A stretch of DNA of 64,000 bases from Microbulbifer harenosus (GTDB taxonomy: Bacteria > Pseudomonadota > Gammaproteobacteria > Pseudomonadales > Cellvibrionaceae): the NCBI RefSeq assembly GCF_005771435.1, contig NZ_VANI01000001.1:124001-188000 (forward strand), in the 5' to 3' direction. The translations under genes and the position numbers were made by a program. Shown here one piece after another: positions 47,798 to 57,424 of this stretch (within the stretch, counting starts at the first letter, position 1; each line of letters opens with the position of its first letter). Under the pieces are notes generated by a model. The model saw nothing but the letters and a program-made list of their open reading frames with translations. It was not told where the DNA came from and made no database searches.

Positions 47798-48979
47798 ATG
47801 CTCATCGGATTTTTCCTGAACCTCCGCCGCTACCAACTCCCGGTATCCATCACCGAGCTGCTTTCGCTGCTGGAAGCCCTGCAGCAGCGTCTTGTCTACG
47901 CGAACCTGGATGAGCTCTACTTCCTCGCCCGTACCTGCCTGATCAAAGACGAAAAGCACTTCGACAAATTCGACCGTGCCTTCGCCGCCTATTTCAAGGA
48001 TCTGGAAACCCTCGACGATATTCTCGAACAGATGATTCCGGAGGACTGGCTGCGGTCTGAATTTCTCAAGCAATTGAGCGATGAAGAAAAGGCAAAGATC
48101 CAGTCCATGGGCGGGCTGGAAAAGATGCTGGAGGAATTCAGGAAGCGTCTTGAGGAGCAGAAGAAACGACACAGCGGTGGCAACAAGTGGATTGGTACCG
48201 GTGGTACCAGCCCGTTTGGCAACAGCGGCTATCACCCCGGCGGTATCCGCGTTGGCGGCGAGAGCCGCAACAAGTCTGCGTCCAAGGTGTGGGAGAAGCG
48301 TCAGTTCCGCAATCTGGATGACAGCATCAGTCTCGGCACCCGCAATATCCAGGTGGCACTGCGCAAGCTGCGCAAGTTCGCCCGCACTGGCGCGGCGGAA
48401 GAATTGGATCTCAATGACACTATCCGTTCCACCGCGCGCAATGCGGGCCTGCTGGATATAAAAATGGTGCCCGAGCGGCGCAACGCGGTAAAGGTGCTGA
48501 TCTTTTTTGACGTGGGCGGTTCTATGGACCCCTATGTAAAGCAGTGCGAAGAGTTGTTCTCTGCCTGCCGTAGTGAGTTCAAGCATCTGGAATATTTCTA
48601 CTTCCACAATTTTATTTACGAACATGTGTGGAAAGACAATGCGCGCCGCTACAGTGAATCCACGCCGCTGGTGGAAGTGCTGCGTACTTACGGCAAGGAC
48701 TACAAGGTAATCTTCGTCGGCGACGCCTCCATGGCGCCGTACGAAATTACCAGCCGCTTTGGCAGTGTCGAGCACATGAACGAGGAGCCCGGTGCGGCCT
48801 GGATGCAGCGGGTGACCAATACCTACGAAAAACTCGTGTGGCTGAATCCCACTGCGGAGGAGTACTGGCAGTACACCGGAAGTATCGGTCTGACCCAGCG
48901 ATTGGTTAATGGGCAGATGTATCCGATGACGATTGAGGGACTGGATCGAGCGATTGCCTATCTGGTGAAGGGGCGCTGA
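47798..48979 (+). CDS. CoxE-like VWA-domain protein, partner of MoxR
   Basis: 393 residues. The N-terminal helical part (MLIGFFLNLRRYQLPVSITELLSLLEALQQ) and a Gly-rich linker (about 128-165) precede a von Willebrand A domain with the MIDAS motif DVGGSM at 238-243 (usual DxSxS is altered to DVGGS, as in many CoxE relatives). KVIFVGDASMAPYEI carries a further MIDAS-side Asp. Such proteins work with MoxR ATPases. Ribosome site GGGGAAA before the ATG. Confidence 0.88.
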   Translation: MLIGFFLNLRRYQLPVSITELLSLLEALQQRLVYANLDELYFLARTCLIKDEKHFDKFDRAFAAYFKDLETLDDILEQMIPEDWLRSEFLKQLSDEEKAKIQSMGGLEKMLEEFRKRLEEQKKRHSGGNKWIGTGGTSPFGNSGYHPGGIRVGGESRNKSASKVWEKRQFRNLDDSISLGTRNIQVALRKLRKFARTGAAEELDLNDTIRSTARNAGLLDIKMVPERRNAVKVLIFFDVGGSMDPYVKQCEELFSACRSEFKHLEYFYFHNFIYEHVWKDNARRYSESTPLVEVLRTYGKDYKVIFVGDASMAPYEITSRFGSVEHMNEEPGAAWMQRVTNTYEKLVWLNPTAEEYWQYTGSIGLTQRLVNGQMYPMTIEGLDRAIAYLVKGR

Positions 48980-49021
48980 GTGCTTCGACAGGTTCTGGGT
49001 CCTTTGAATTACTATTGTGGC

Positions 49022-49133
49022 GGCCAAGCACCGGATGGAAGTTTTCAGGACCGCTGTGAATACATCCCTGTACGCTGCGTCGGCGACGTCCCTGTCGCCG
49101 ACGCTCCTGAAAACTTCCATCCGGCACTCGGCC
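49022..49133. repeat. long imperfect palindrome, copy 1
   Basis: Outer arms (49023-49050 and 49105-49133) carry GCACCGGATGGAAGTTTTCAGG and its complement. The middle holds CCGCTGTGAATACATCCCTG and an 11-bp inner stem GCGTCGGCGAC/GTCGCCGACGC. It shares its core with the copy at 49248-49358 in the opposite orientation. Confidence 0.75.
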
Positions 49134-49247
49134 TTCGCGCGTAACAGAAGTGCTTCGAGACAAGTGTGTGGTCCACTCTTGATGAATCTTCGAGAGAATT
49201 CTATGTTGGAAATTGTGTTGAATCGAAGTCCCGAACTTAGACGCTAA

Positions 49248-49358
49248 GGCAAGGTGCCGGGGGCGGGTTTTCAGGAGCGTCGCAAACAGGATGTTTGCGC
49301 CGCAGCGCCCAGGGATGGGTTCACAGCGGTCCTGAAAACCCGCCCCCGGTGCCTTGCC
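49248..49358. repeat. long imperfect palindrome, copy 2
   Basis: Arms 49248-49276 and 49330-49358 read GTGCCGGGGGCGGGTTTTCAGG and complement. The inner stem is GCAAACA/TGTTTGC instead of the GTCGGCGAC stem of copy 1. Shared core GTTTTCAGGA, CCGCTGTGAA, CATCCCTG, CGCTGCG. With copy 1 it fills the converging gap 48980-49382; between them (49134-49247) nothing is seen. Confidence 0.75.
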
Positions 49359-49382
49359 GCCACCTTAGGTTCGAGCAAGACC

Positions 49383-50861
49383 TCACTCCCCAAACTTCCT
49401 TTGCGGCGCCACATCGTGATCCGCGGTGATGCCGATTTCTTCCTTGGTGGTGTCCTTGATCACGGTATGTTCTTCCTCGGCACCGTGCATCCAGTCCACC
49501 AGTTTCTCGCGCAGGAAGAAAAGGATAATCCCCGCAAGAATTGCCGCAAGGGCCACGCCACCAAAGGTCGCCAACGGGCCGGATTCGCCTACGAGCTTGC
49601 CGATCTCCGCTGCACCCTTGTTGGCAATGCCGATAAACGCAAACCACAAACCCATCATCAGACTCAGAAAACGCAGCGGAGCGAGTTTCGTCACCATCGA
49701 CAAACCGATGGGCGACAAACACAACTCGCCAATGGTGTGGAAAATGTACGCAACCACCAGCCACCAGGGGCTCGCCTTTACCGTCTCCGAATCACCGATC
49801 TGCAGCGCCGCACCCACCATGGACACGAACCCCAGGCCCAGAAAAATCAGGCCCATGGAAAATTTTGCCGGCGATGTCGGCTCGCGCGCGCCAAGGCCCA
49901 CCCAGATACTCGCCATCACCGGCGCCAGGATAATAATGAACAGCGGGTTCACCATCTGCAGCCAGCTCGCAGGAATTTCAAAGCCGAAAATATGCAAGTC
50001 CGTATTGTGCTTGGCAAACAGGTTCATCGAACCGGCGGCTTGTTCAAATCCGGCCCAGAAAATCACCGTAAATACACCGAGTATCAGGATGACCTTGATG
50101 CGGTCGCGCTCTTCCGGCGTGAGCGGTCGTTTCTTGTCGGCGGCGAGGTTTGCTTTCAGGCCCACTTTAGCCGACGGTTGTTTGCCGATTTCTCCCAACA
50201 GCTTTTCCGACTTGGACATCTGCAGCAGTAAACCCAGCAACATGCCGAGCCCCGCCACAAAGAACGCCAGCTGGTAATTGACCTTCTCGCCAATCCAGCC
50301 AATCACCAGGTAGCCGAGGATCGAACCGATATTTATCCCCATATAGAAAATCGTGAAGGCTGTATCCCGTCGCCGGTCGCCCTCGTCGTAGAGGTCGCCC
50401 ACCATCGTCGAAATATTTGGCTTGAAGAAGCCGTTGCCGATAATCATCAGCGCCAGCCCTAGCCACAGCATGTAAATTTCGGAGCCATCCGGCAGCCAAT
50501 TGTGTGGAAAGCCGAGGGCAAACTGTCCCAGCATCATCAGCACACCGCCGAACATAATGCAGCGCCGCTGCCCCCACATGTTGTCTGCCATCCAGCCGCC
50601 GATGATCGGTGTCAGGTACACCAGCATGGCGTAGGTGCCGAGATAACTGAGCGCCTTGGACTGCAACTCGGTATCCGACAACGCCTCCCAGCCGAACACC
50701 GCCGCGGTGGTCGCGGAGGTGAGATAGAACACGAAGATGCCACGCATACCGTAGAAGCTGAGGCGCTCCCACATTTCGGTTCCGAACAGCAGGAACAACC
50801 CCTTCGGGTGGCCCATCATATCGCCGGCGGACGCTGGGGGTCTTGGCTTGAGGTCGTGCAT
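49383..50861 (-). CDS. POT/PTR2-family peptide transporter (second copy)
   Basis: 492 residues. The start MHDLKPRPPASAGDMMGHPKGLF has AAAGGAG at the correct distance; the frame is open 115 more codons without family similarity. Motifs are EMWERLSFYGMRGIFVFYL (ExxER), GGWMADNMWGQRRCIMFGG, FTIFYMGINIGSILGYLVIGWIGE and FHTIGELCLSPIGLSMVTKLAP. It is shorter than the copy at 21327, mostly by a shorter N-terminus and central loop. Likely imports small peptides with protons. Confidence 0.92.
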   Translation of the reverse strand: MHDLKPRPPASAGDMMGHPKGLFLLFGTEMWERLSFYGMRGIFVFYLTSATTAAVFGWEALSDTELQSKALSYLGTYAMLVYLTPIIGGWMADNMWGQRRCIMFGGVLMMLGQFALGFPHNWLPDGSEIYMLWLGLALMIIGNGFFKPNISTMVGDLYDEGDRRRDTAFTIFYMGINIGSILGYLVIGWIGEKVNYQLAFFVAGLGMLLGLLLQMSKSEKLLGEIGKQPSAKVGLKANLAADKKRPLTPEERDRIKVILILGVFTVIFWAGFEQAAGSMNLFAKHNTDLHIFGFEIPASWLQMVNPLFIIILAPVMASIWVGLGAREPTSPAKFSMGLIFLGLGFVSMVGAALQIGDSETVKASPWWLVVAYIFHTIGELCLSPIGLSMVTKLAPLRFLSLMMGLWFAFIGIANKGAAEIGKLVGESGPLATFGGVALAAILAGIILFFLREKLVDWMHGAEEEHTVIKDTTKEEIGITADHDVAPQRKFGE

Positions 50862-51046
50862 GGACGCTCCTTTGAGATGGCTCGCGCTGGTGAAATCGGG
50901 CCGAGAGCCAGCCTGCGTTTCAGGCGGTGGAAATTTGTCGCGCATCGTTGGCAAATCTAGGGTTGTAATGCGCGCCATTGATCTGAGTATAGGCCAGGCG
51001 TGGCGCCCGCAAGTGTAAGGACAGACCCCGGTGGTCCCCAGGGGGT

Positions 51047-51052
51047 ATAATC
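51047..51052 (+). promoter_or_regulatory. candidate -10 element for hrpA
   Basis: A perfect TATAAT, 37 nt before the ATG; no convincing -35. A TTG in frame at 51059 is not thought to be the start. Confidence 0.45.
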
Positions 51053-51088
51053 GCCGGTTTGCAGTATTTTCCGGATTGCCAGTCACAC

Positions 51089-54000
51089 ATGAGCCAAGAT
51101 TCCACCAGCCCGCACGCGCCATCGGCCCTGAAGCCCATTGAACAGTTGTTGCCCCGGTGCATGGGGCGCGATCGCGTTCGCTTGCAGCGCACCCTGAGCA
51201 ATGCACGCCGCCGACTGAAAGAGGGCAAGCCCGCGGACCGGATGCTGACGCAGCTGGAGACAGAAGTGGCCAGGTCGGTCGCCCTGGCGGAGGCGCGCCG
51301 GCAAAAGCTGCCGAAGGTGGAGTGGCCGGAAGGTCTGCCGGTGGTGGCGCGGCGGGAGGAAATCGCCGAGCTGATCGCGGTTAACCAGGTGGTGGTGGTG
51401 GCGGGGGAGACCGGCTCCGGCAAGACCACCCAGCTGCCGAAAATCTGTCTGCAACTGGGGCGCGGTATCTTTGGCCAGATCGGCCACACCCAACCGCGGC
51501 GGATCGCCGCGCGCACCGTGGCCAACCGCATTGCCGAGGAACTCGGTCAGCCGCTCGGCGACTCGGTGGGCTACCAGGTGCGCTTTACCGACCAGAGCAC
51601 CGAGCACACCCATATCAAACTGATGACCGACGGTATTCTGCTGGCGGAAATCCAGCGCGATCCGCTGCTCACCAATTACGACACCCTGGTCATCGACGAG
51701 GCCCACGAACGCAGCCTGAATATCGACTTTCTGCTGGGTTACCTGAAGACCCTGCTGCCGAAACGCCCGGACCTGAAAATCGTCATTACCTCCGCCACCA
51801 TCGACCTGGAAAAATTTTCCCGGCACTTCGACGATGCACCGATCATCGAGGTTTCCGGTCGCACCTATCCGGTGGATATCCACTACCGCCCGTCGGCAGA
51901 CAGCGACGCCGACCTGAACGAGCAGGTAATCGCCGCGGTGGAGGAGCTGCTGCAGGAAGAAAAATCCTCACCGCGCCGCGGCGGCGACATTCTGGTGTTC
52001 ATGAGTGGCGAGCGCGAAATCCGCGAATGTGCCAAGGCGCTGCGGGACGCACCGCTGCAACACATCGATGTGTTGCCACTGTACGCGCGCCTGAGTCTCG
52101 CCGAGCAGAGCCGTGTATTCGCCCCGCACAAGGGGCGCCGCATCGTGCTTGCCACCAACGTGGCGGAAACCTCCATCACCGTGCCCGGTATCCGCTATGT
52201 GATCGACCCGGGCACTGCGCGTATCAGCCGTTACAGCTACCGCAGCAAGATCCAGCGTCTGCCGGTGGAACCCATCTCCCAGGCAAGCGCTAACCAGCGC
52301 GCCGGCCGCTGCGGCCGTGTCAGTGCCGGTGTGTGTATCCGCCTGTACGAGGAAAGCGATTACCTGCAACGCCCGGAATTTACCGACGCGGAAATCCTGC
52401 GCACCAATCTCGCCGCGGTCATTCTGCAGATGCTGCAGCTGCGCATCGGCGATATTCGCGATTTCCCGTTTGTGGATCCGCCAGACCAGCGCCTGATCAA
52501 CGATGGTTACAGTCTGTTGCAGGAGCTGCAGGCGGTGGATGGAAAGGGCCATGTGACTCCGCTCGGGCGCGCGCTGTCGCGGCTGCCGCTGGATCCGCGC
52601 CTGGCGCGTATGCTGGTGGAGTCGGGTAAGACCGGCAGCCTGCGTGAACTGCTGATCATCGTAGCCGCGCTGGCCGTCCAGGATCCGCGCGAGCGCCCGG
52701 CGGAAAAGCGCCAGGCGGCAGACGAAAAACACAAACAGTGGGAGCATGAGCACTCGGACTTTCTGACGCTGGTGAACCTGTGGGATGGCTACGAGGCCCA
52801 GCGCCAGGACCTGAGTGCGAGTCAGCTGCGCAAGTGGTGCCAGAAAAATTACCTGAGCTGGCTGCGCCTGCGCGAGTGGCGGGACATCCACCACCAGTTG
52901 CGCCTGGCCATTCGCGACCTCGACCTGGAGATGAACCGCGAGCCCGCGGATTACGCCAGTGTGCACAAGGCGATTCTGCCCGGGCTGCTCGGCAATATCG
53001 GTGTGAAGGACGAAAATAAGGAGTTTCTCGGCTGTCGCAACCGCCGCTTCCATATCTTCCCCGGTTCCGGCCAGTTCAAGAAACCTCCGCACTGGGTGGT
53101 GGCCGCGCAGCTGCTGGAAACCAGCCGTCTGTTCGCGCACACCGTGGCAAAAATTGAACCGGAATGGGTACTTGGCTGTTCCGAGCACCTGGTCAAGCGC
53201 AATTATTTCGAGCCGCACTACAACCCGCGCTCGGGCGCGGTGATGGCGTTCGAAAAAGTCACGCTCTACGGCCTGGTGCTGGTGGACAAGCAGCGCATCC
53301 ACTACGGCAAACTCGACCCCGCCACCGCGCGCGAAGTGTTTATCCGCGAGGCGTTGGTGGAGCAGCGCTATCGCGGCAAGGGCAAGTTCTTCCAGCATTA
53401 CAAGGACCTGCTGGCGGAGCTTGAGGATCTCGAAGCCAAATCCCGCCGTCGCGACATCGTGGTGGACGATGAAGTGGTGTTCCGCTTTTTCGACGAGCGC
53501 CTGCCGGCGGATATCGTTAACCTCGCCGGGTTCGACAAATGGCGCAAGCAGGCGGAGCAGAAGGAACCGCAGCTGCTGTTTATTCCCCGTGAGTTGATGA
53601 TGCAGCAGGATGCCGGCCACGTGGGCGAGGCGCAGTTCCCGGACTCCATCACCAGTGGCGGGATCGAATATCCGGTCAGTTACCACTTCGAGCCGGGCAG
53701 CGTGGACGACGGTGTGAGTATTCGGGTGCCGGTCGGTGCCTTGCACCAGGTACCCGCGGCGCGCCTGCAATGGGTGGTGCCGGGCATTTTGAGAGACAAG
53801 TGCATCGCGCTGGTGAAAAATCTGCCCAAACAATACCGCAAACATTTTGTACCGGTACCGGCTGCGGTGGACAAGGCGCTGCCGCGCATGCAGACGGGCA
53901 ATACGCCACTGTGGCAGGCGCTCGCCCATGAGTTGAAGCGCCAGACCGCACTGGAACTGCCGGAAGATGCGTGGAAAACCGCCGAGCAGGGGCTCGAGGA

Positions 54001-55003
54001 TTTTTACCGCTTCAACATCCAGGTGTTGGATGAAAAGGGCAAGCTGCTGGACCAGGCGCGGGATCTGGAAATCCTGCAGCTGCGATACCGCGACCGGGTG
54101 CAGCGGGAAATCGCCAGTGCCGGCGATGACTTTGAGCGCAGCGGTATCACCCGCTGGGATTTTGGCGACCTGCCGGAAACCCACCAGCTGGATCAGGGCG
54201 GGCTCAAGGTGCGCGCCTACCCGGCGCTGGTCGCGGGCAGGGAAAGCGTGGACCTGAAACTGCTGGACAACCCCGAAGAGGCCCGGCGGTTGACCCGTGC
54301 CGGTATCTGCCGCCTCGCGATTCTGCAGCTGCCGGAACCGGTGAAGTACCTGCGCAAGGAACTGCTCAAGGGCAAGGAGCTGGGGCTCGGCGCCGCCGAC
54401 CTCGGGCGCCGCGAAGAAGTAGCGGACGATATTCTAATGGCGGCGGTACGCGAGTGTTTCTGGGCCGATGAACAGTGGCCGCGCAGCGAGGAGGAGTTTC
54501 TCGCCGCCCTGGAAAATCGCGAACAGCTGGTGACGACCGCGCAGGAAATCGGTGATCTGCTGGTAAAAGCACTGGCGCAACTGGTGCCGCTGCGCAAACT
54601 GATCAAACAACAGAAAAACCTGGCGGTGGCCTTGGCAGTGGCGGATATCAATCGCCAGCTGAACGGGCTCTTCTATCGCGGTTTTCTGTTCCACACGCCA
54701 TTGGAGTGGCTGCGCCAATACAGCCGCTATCTGAAGGGTATCGAGTTGCGGCTGGAAAAGGCGGCGCTCGATCCCAACCGCGACCGCCGGCTTACCGCGG
54801 AATACCAGGAAGCGGAAGAGCCTTACCAGGCGGAGGCGAGCAAGAGCGAGCCCCTGCTACTGGCCGGCGACCCGGCGCTGGTGCAATACCGTTGGATGCT
54901 GGAGGAATTCCGCGTCTCGCTGTTTGCGCAGACCCTGAAAACCCTGATGCCGGTATCCATCAAGCGCCTGCGCAAGCTGTGGTCCGAGCGGCAGGTGATG
55001 TGA
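51089..55003 (+). CDS. hrpA: ATP-dependent RNA helicase HrpA
   Basis: 1304 residues, close to the E. coli length. A DEAH-box core: Walker A AGETGSGKTTQLPK (about 106-119), DEAH box VIDEAHERSLNIDFLLGY (about 203-220), SAT motif ITSATIDLEKF, and motif VI QRAGRCGR. The HA2/OB region follows, then the long C-terminal DUF3418 extension specific to HrpA. HrpA resolves stalled ribosomes and remodels RNA. A long open frame on the opposite strand (51968-54184) is a shadow. Alone in its unit. Confidence 0.96.
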   Translation: MSQDSTSPHAPSALKPIEQLLPRCMGRDRVRLQRTLSNARRRLKEGKPADRMLTQLETEVARSVALAEARRQKLPKVEWPEGLPVVARREEIAELIAVNQVVVVAGETGSGKTTQLPKICLQLGRGIFGQIGHTQPRRIAARTVANRIAEELGQPLGDSVGYQVRFTDQSTEHTHIKLMTDGILLAEIQRDPLLTNYDTLVIDEAHERSLNIDFLLGYLKTLLPKRPDLKIVITSATIDLEKFSRHFDDAPIIEVSGRTYPVDIHYRPSADSDADLNEQVIAAVEELLQEEKSSPRRGGDILVFMSGEREIRECAKALRDAPLQHIDVLPLYARLSLAEQSRVFAPHKGRRIVLATNVAETSITVPGIRYVIDPGTARISRYSYRSKIQRLPVEPISQASANQRAGRCGRVSAGVCIRLYEESDYLQRPEFTDAEILRTNLAAVILQMLQLRIGDIRDFPFVDPPDQRLINDGYSLLQELQAVDGKGHVTPLGRALSRLPLDPRLARMLVESGKTGSLRELLIIVAALAVQDPRERPAEKRQAADEKHKQWEHEHSDFLTLVNLWDGYEAQRQDLSASQLRKWCQKNYLSWLRLREWRDIHHQLRLAIRDLDLEMNREPADYASVHKAILPGLLGNIGVKDENKEFLGCRNRRFHIFPGSGQFKKPPHWVVAAQLLETSRLFAHTVAKIEPEWVLGCSEHLVKRNYFEPHYNPRSGAVMAFEKVTLYGLVLVDKQRIHYGKLDPATAREVFIREALVEQRYRGKGKFFQHYKDLLAELEDLEAKSRRRDIVVDDEVVFRFFDERLPADIVNLAGFDKWRKQAEQKEPQLLFIPRELMMQQDAGHVGEAQFPDSITSGGIEYPVSYHFEPGSVDDGVSIRVPVGALHQVPAARLQWVVPGILRDKCIALVKNLPKQYRKHFVPVPAAVDKALPRMQTGNTPLWQALAHELKRQTALELPEDAWKTAEQGLEDFYRFNIQVLDEKGKLLDQARDLEILQLRYRDRVQREIASAGDDFERSGITRWDFGDLPETHQLDQGGLKVRAYPALVAGRESVDLKLLDNPEEARRLTRAGICRLAILQLPEPVKYLRKELLKGKELGLGAADLGRREEVADDILMAAVRECFWADEQWPRSEEEFLAALENREQLVTTAQEIGDLLVKALAQLVPLRKLIKQQKNLAVALAVADINRQLNGLFYRGFLFHTPLEWLRQYSRYLKGIELRLEKAALDPNRDRRLTAEYQEAEEPYQAEASKSEPLLLAGDPALVQYRWMLEEFRVSLFAQTLKTLMPVSIKRLRKLWSERQVM

Positions 55004-55115
55004 TTCAGTGACCATGCTCGAACGAGTTCGCAATTTTTTCCACCGTTTCCCGTTCGGTTGAACCCGGTTTGTGAACCGTTGGTCTAACTGAACTCCCAAT
55101 TCGTTTTCGGGAAAC

Positions 55116-55121
55116 TATAAT
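55116..55121 (+). promoter_or_regulatory. candidate -10 element for the HvfABC-type locus
   Basis: A perfect TATAAT 95 nt before the precursor gene, after GGGAAAC. A -35 is not clear, though GTGAACC at 55070 region and ACTGAACTC give GAAC-type elements that an ECF sigma factor could use. The gap 55004-55215 holds no gene. Confidence 0.4.
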
Positions 55122-55215
55122 CCGGGGGCGGCGGTTTACGCGCCGCTTCGGATGTTCACTTCACTTATCCATGCAACCCACCGAGACCAACACATCAGGT
55201 CTACAGGAGATCGCC

Positions 55216-55494
55216 ATGAACAAGAAGAGTCTGCCCCTGGCTGCGGCCGTAGGTGCGGCATTCGTTGCCTCTGCCACCCTGAGTGTTTCCACCTCAGCCA
55301 ACCCGTTCACTGCCACAGAACTGTCTGCCGGCTACAACTTGAAAGTCGCGCAAACGGAAACACCGGAGGAGGGTAAGAAGAAAGAAGGTAAGTGCGGGGA
55401 AGGTAAAAAGAAAGAAGGTAAATGTGGCGAAGGAAAAAAAGACGAAGATAAGAAAAAAGAAGGCAAATGCGGCGAGGGTAAGTGCGGTGGTTGA
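55216..55494 (+). CDS. hvfA: HvfA-type EGKCG-repeat precursor peptide
   Basis: 92 residues. The signal peptide (1-28, MNKKSLPLAAAVGAAFVASA... ending STSA) is followed by the family core NPFTATELSAGYNLKVAQ and a Lys/Glu/Gly-rich tail with four EGKCG motifs; the cysteines are at 60, 70, 85 and 90. In Haemophilus HvfA the MNIO enzyme HvfB with HvfC converts such cysteines to oxazolone/thioamide groups that bind copper. The tail is rich in AAG/GAA codons, unlike the GC-rich neighbours. Ribosome site AGGAGA, 5 nt from the ATG. It is the first gene of a three-gene locus. The modification is inferred, not seen. Confidence 0.88.
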   Translation: MNKKSLPLAAAVGAAFVASATLSVSTSANPFTATELSAGYNLKVAQTETPEEGKKKEGKCGEGKKKEGKCGEGKKDEDKKKEGKCGEGKCGG

Positions 55495-55584
55495 TGCCGC
55501 CTGACATTTTGCCGCTCCCGGCAATCCCCGTAGCGGTAGGATTGCCGGGAATGTTTTCAGGTTTTCAGAGCTGCGATCAGAGAC

Positions 55585-56457
55585 ATGTCGAACAATCTGC
55601 GCAAGTATCCGGTGAAGGGTGCGGGTCTTGGCCTGCGACGCTCGATGATGGACGAAGAACTGGTACCGGAGCAGGTGGATTTTCTCGAAGTCGCACCGGA
55701 AAACTGGATCGGTGTTGGCGGCCGTTACGGGCGCTGGCTGCGTCAGTACACTGAGCGTTTTCCTTTCGTGATTCACGGCCTGTCGCTCTCCATCGGTTCG
55801 CCGGCACCGCTCGATGAAGCACTGGTGCTCTCCATCAAGGCATTTATGCGCGAACACGATATCCGCTGCTACAGCGAGCACCTGAGCTACTGCTCCGATC
55901 ACGGCCATCTTTACGATTTGCTGCCTATCCCGTTTACCGGTGAGGCGGTGCACTATGTGGCCGGCCGCATCCGTCGGGTGCAGGATCTCCTTGAGCAGCG
56001 CATCGCCATGGAGAATGTGTCCTACTATGCCGCGCCCGGGCAGGAAATGAGTGAGCTGGAATTTCTTAATGCGGTGCTTGAGGAAGCGGATTGCGATTTG
56101 TTGCTCGACGTTAACAATATCTACGTCAACGCGGTCAATCACCGTTACGATCCCGTGGAATTTCTATGCGGTCTGCCCGCCGATCGCATCCGCTATGCCC
56201 ATGTGGCCGGTCATTTTGACGAGGCGGATGACCTCAAGGTGGATACCCACGGTGCGCCGGTAATAGATCCTGTATGGCAGCTGTTGCAGCGTGCTTACCG
56301 GCAGTTCGGTCCCATACCCACACTGTTGGAGCGGGATTTCAATATTCCGCCGCTGGCGGAACTGTACAGCGAAGTGGCGCGCATTCGCGATATTCAAGCC
56401 ATGGCGTCAAATCCTTCGCCAATGGGTTCACTGATGGAGATGCACGTTGGCCGATAA
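55585..56457 (+). CDS. hvfB: MNIO-family (DUF692) multi-iron peptide-modifying enzyme, HvfB-like
   Basis: 290 residues, full length, a TIM-barrel protein of the DUF692/MNIO family (BufB/HvfB). Conserved metal-ligand stretches are [57 protein letters not shown] and LERDFNIPP, which supply the His/Asp/Glu set for the iron cluster. It probably acts on the cysteines of the precursor encoded 90 nt upstream. ATG at 55585; the TTG of the next gene overlaps its end by 11 nt, so the two are translationally coupled. Confidence 0.93.
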   Translation: MSNNLRKYPVKGAGLGLRRSMMDEELVPEQVDFLEVAPENWIGVGGRYGRWLRQYTERFPFVIHGLSLSIGSPAPLDEALVLSIKAFMREHDIRCYSEHLSYCSDHGHLYDLLPIPFTGEAVHYVAGRIRRVQDLLEQRIAMENVSYYAAPGQEMSELEFLNAVLEEADCDLLLDVNNIYVNAVNHRYDPVEFLCGLPADRIRYAHVAGHFDEADDLKVDTHGAPVIDPVWQLLQRAYRQFGPIPTLLERDFNIPPLAELYSEVARIRDIQAMASNPSPMGSLMEMHVGR

Positions 56458-57271
56458 CGCAGCGCCTGGCATGGATCCCCGCTTTGTCCAAGAGCAGCGG
56501 GCATTCGCCGCCCATCTGCGCAAGCCAGATGAGTACACGGCGCCGTCATCCATCGAAGACCGTCGCATGGGTATTTACCGCGATCTCGTTTACAACAATA
56601 TCGAATCCTTTATCGCCAGCGGTTTCCCGGTACTGCGCAGCATCCTGGCGGACGATCAGTGGCATGAGCTGGTGCGCGATTTTGTGCATCGGCATACGTC
56701 GGAAAGCCCGTATTTTTTGCAGATCAGCGAGGAATTCCTGCGCTACCTGCAGGACGAGCGCGGGGAGAGCCCCGCGAGTGCCGATGATCCGCCTTTCCTG
56801 CTTGAGCTCGCACACTACGAATGGGTGGAGCTTGCGCTGGATGTGAGCGAGGAGGCGTTTCCCGAGGGACTAGTGCGCCATCCGGAGCCAACACTGCTGC
56901 TCGATGGGGAACCGGTGGTGTCGCCGCTCGCGTGGAGTCTCAGTTATCGCTTTCCGGTGCACCGTCTGGGGCCGGATTACCAGCCGCGGGAGACGCCGTC
57001 GTCGCCGACCTTCCTGTTGGTGTATCGCAATCGCGCGGATCGGGTGGGATTTCTCGAGGTCAATGCCAATACCGCGCACTTGCTACAGCTGGCGCAGACA
57101 GACGTGGACGCGCCGAAAACCGGCCGTCAATTGCTGCTGCAACTGGCGCAGGATATGCAACACCCTGAGCCACAGCAGTTGTTGGAGTTCGGCACCGAAC
57201 TTCTGCGAAAACTGCTCAGCCTGGATATTATTGCCGGGTACCGTCCCGTCGGAACCCGGGTCAACCGTTAA
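56447..57271 (+). CDS. hvfC: DUF2063 partner protein, HvfC-like
   Basis: 274 residues of the DUF2063 family (BufC/HvfC), which bind the precursor leader and present it to the MNIO enzyme. The N-terminal domain includes [21 protein letters not shown] and [29 protein letters not shown]; the C-terminal domain contains [29 protein letters not shown]. The start is TTG at 56447 with ATGGAGA ahead, overlapping the MNIO gene; ATG 56471 is the alternative. No DoxX or ECF sigma gene is attached to this locus. Confidence 0.9.
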   Translation: MADNAAPGMDPRFVQEQRAFAAHLRKPDEYTAPSSIEDRRMGIYRDLVYNNIESFIASGFPVLRSILADDQWHELVRDFVHRHTSESPYFLQISEEFLRYLQDERGESPASADDPPFLLELAHYEWVELALDVSEEAFPEGLVRHPEPTLLLDGEPVVSPLAWSLSYRFPVHRLGPDYQPRETPSSPTFLLVYRNRADRVGFLEVNANTAHLLQLAQTDVDAPKTGRQLLLQLAQDMQHPEPQQLLEFGTELLRKLLSLDIIAGYRPVGTRVNR

Positions 57272-57424
57272 ATTCACATTGCGACGCGGAGGTCGAAAGC
57301 TCAATAGCATTGACCAAAAGTGTCAGCTGCTATGCTGCCATAGCGGCCAGTGCTAAAATCGCGCGCAAATTGACACAAAGAACCTGGTTTGAACAATCGA
57401 AATTATTTTGCGAGGAGCAGGGAT

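Noticed and set aside
51968-54184. 738-codon minus-strand frame over hrpA
   Set aside because: Antisense shadow; the plus strand carries all DEAH helicase motifs.
55361-55494. Reading the A-rich repeats of the precursor gene as non-coding low-complexity DNA
   Set aside because: The frame is kept through all four EGKCG motifs, with a signal peptide and ribosome site before it and its usual partner genes after it.
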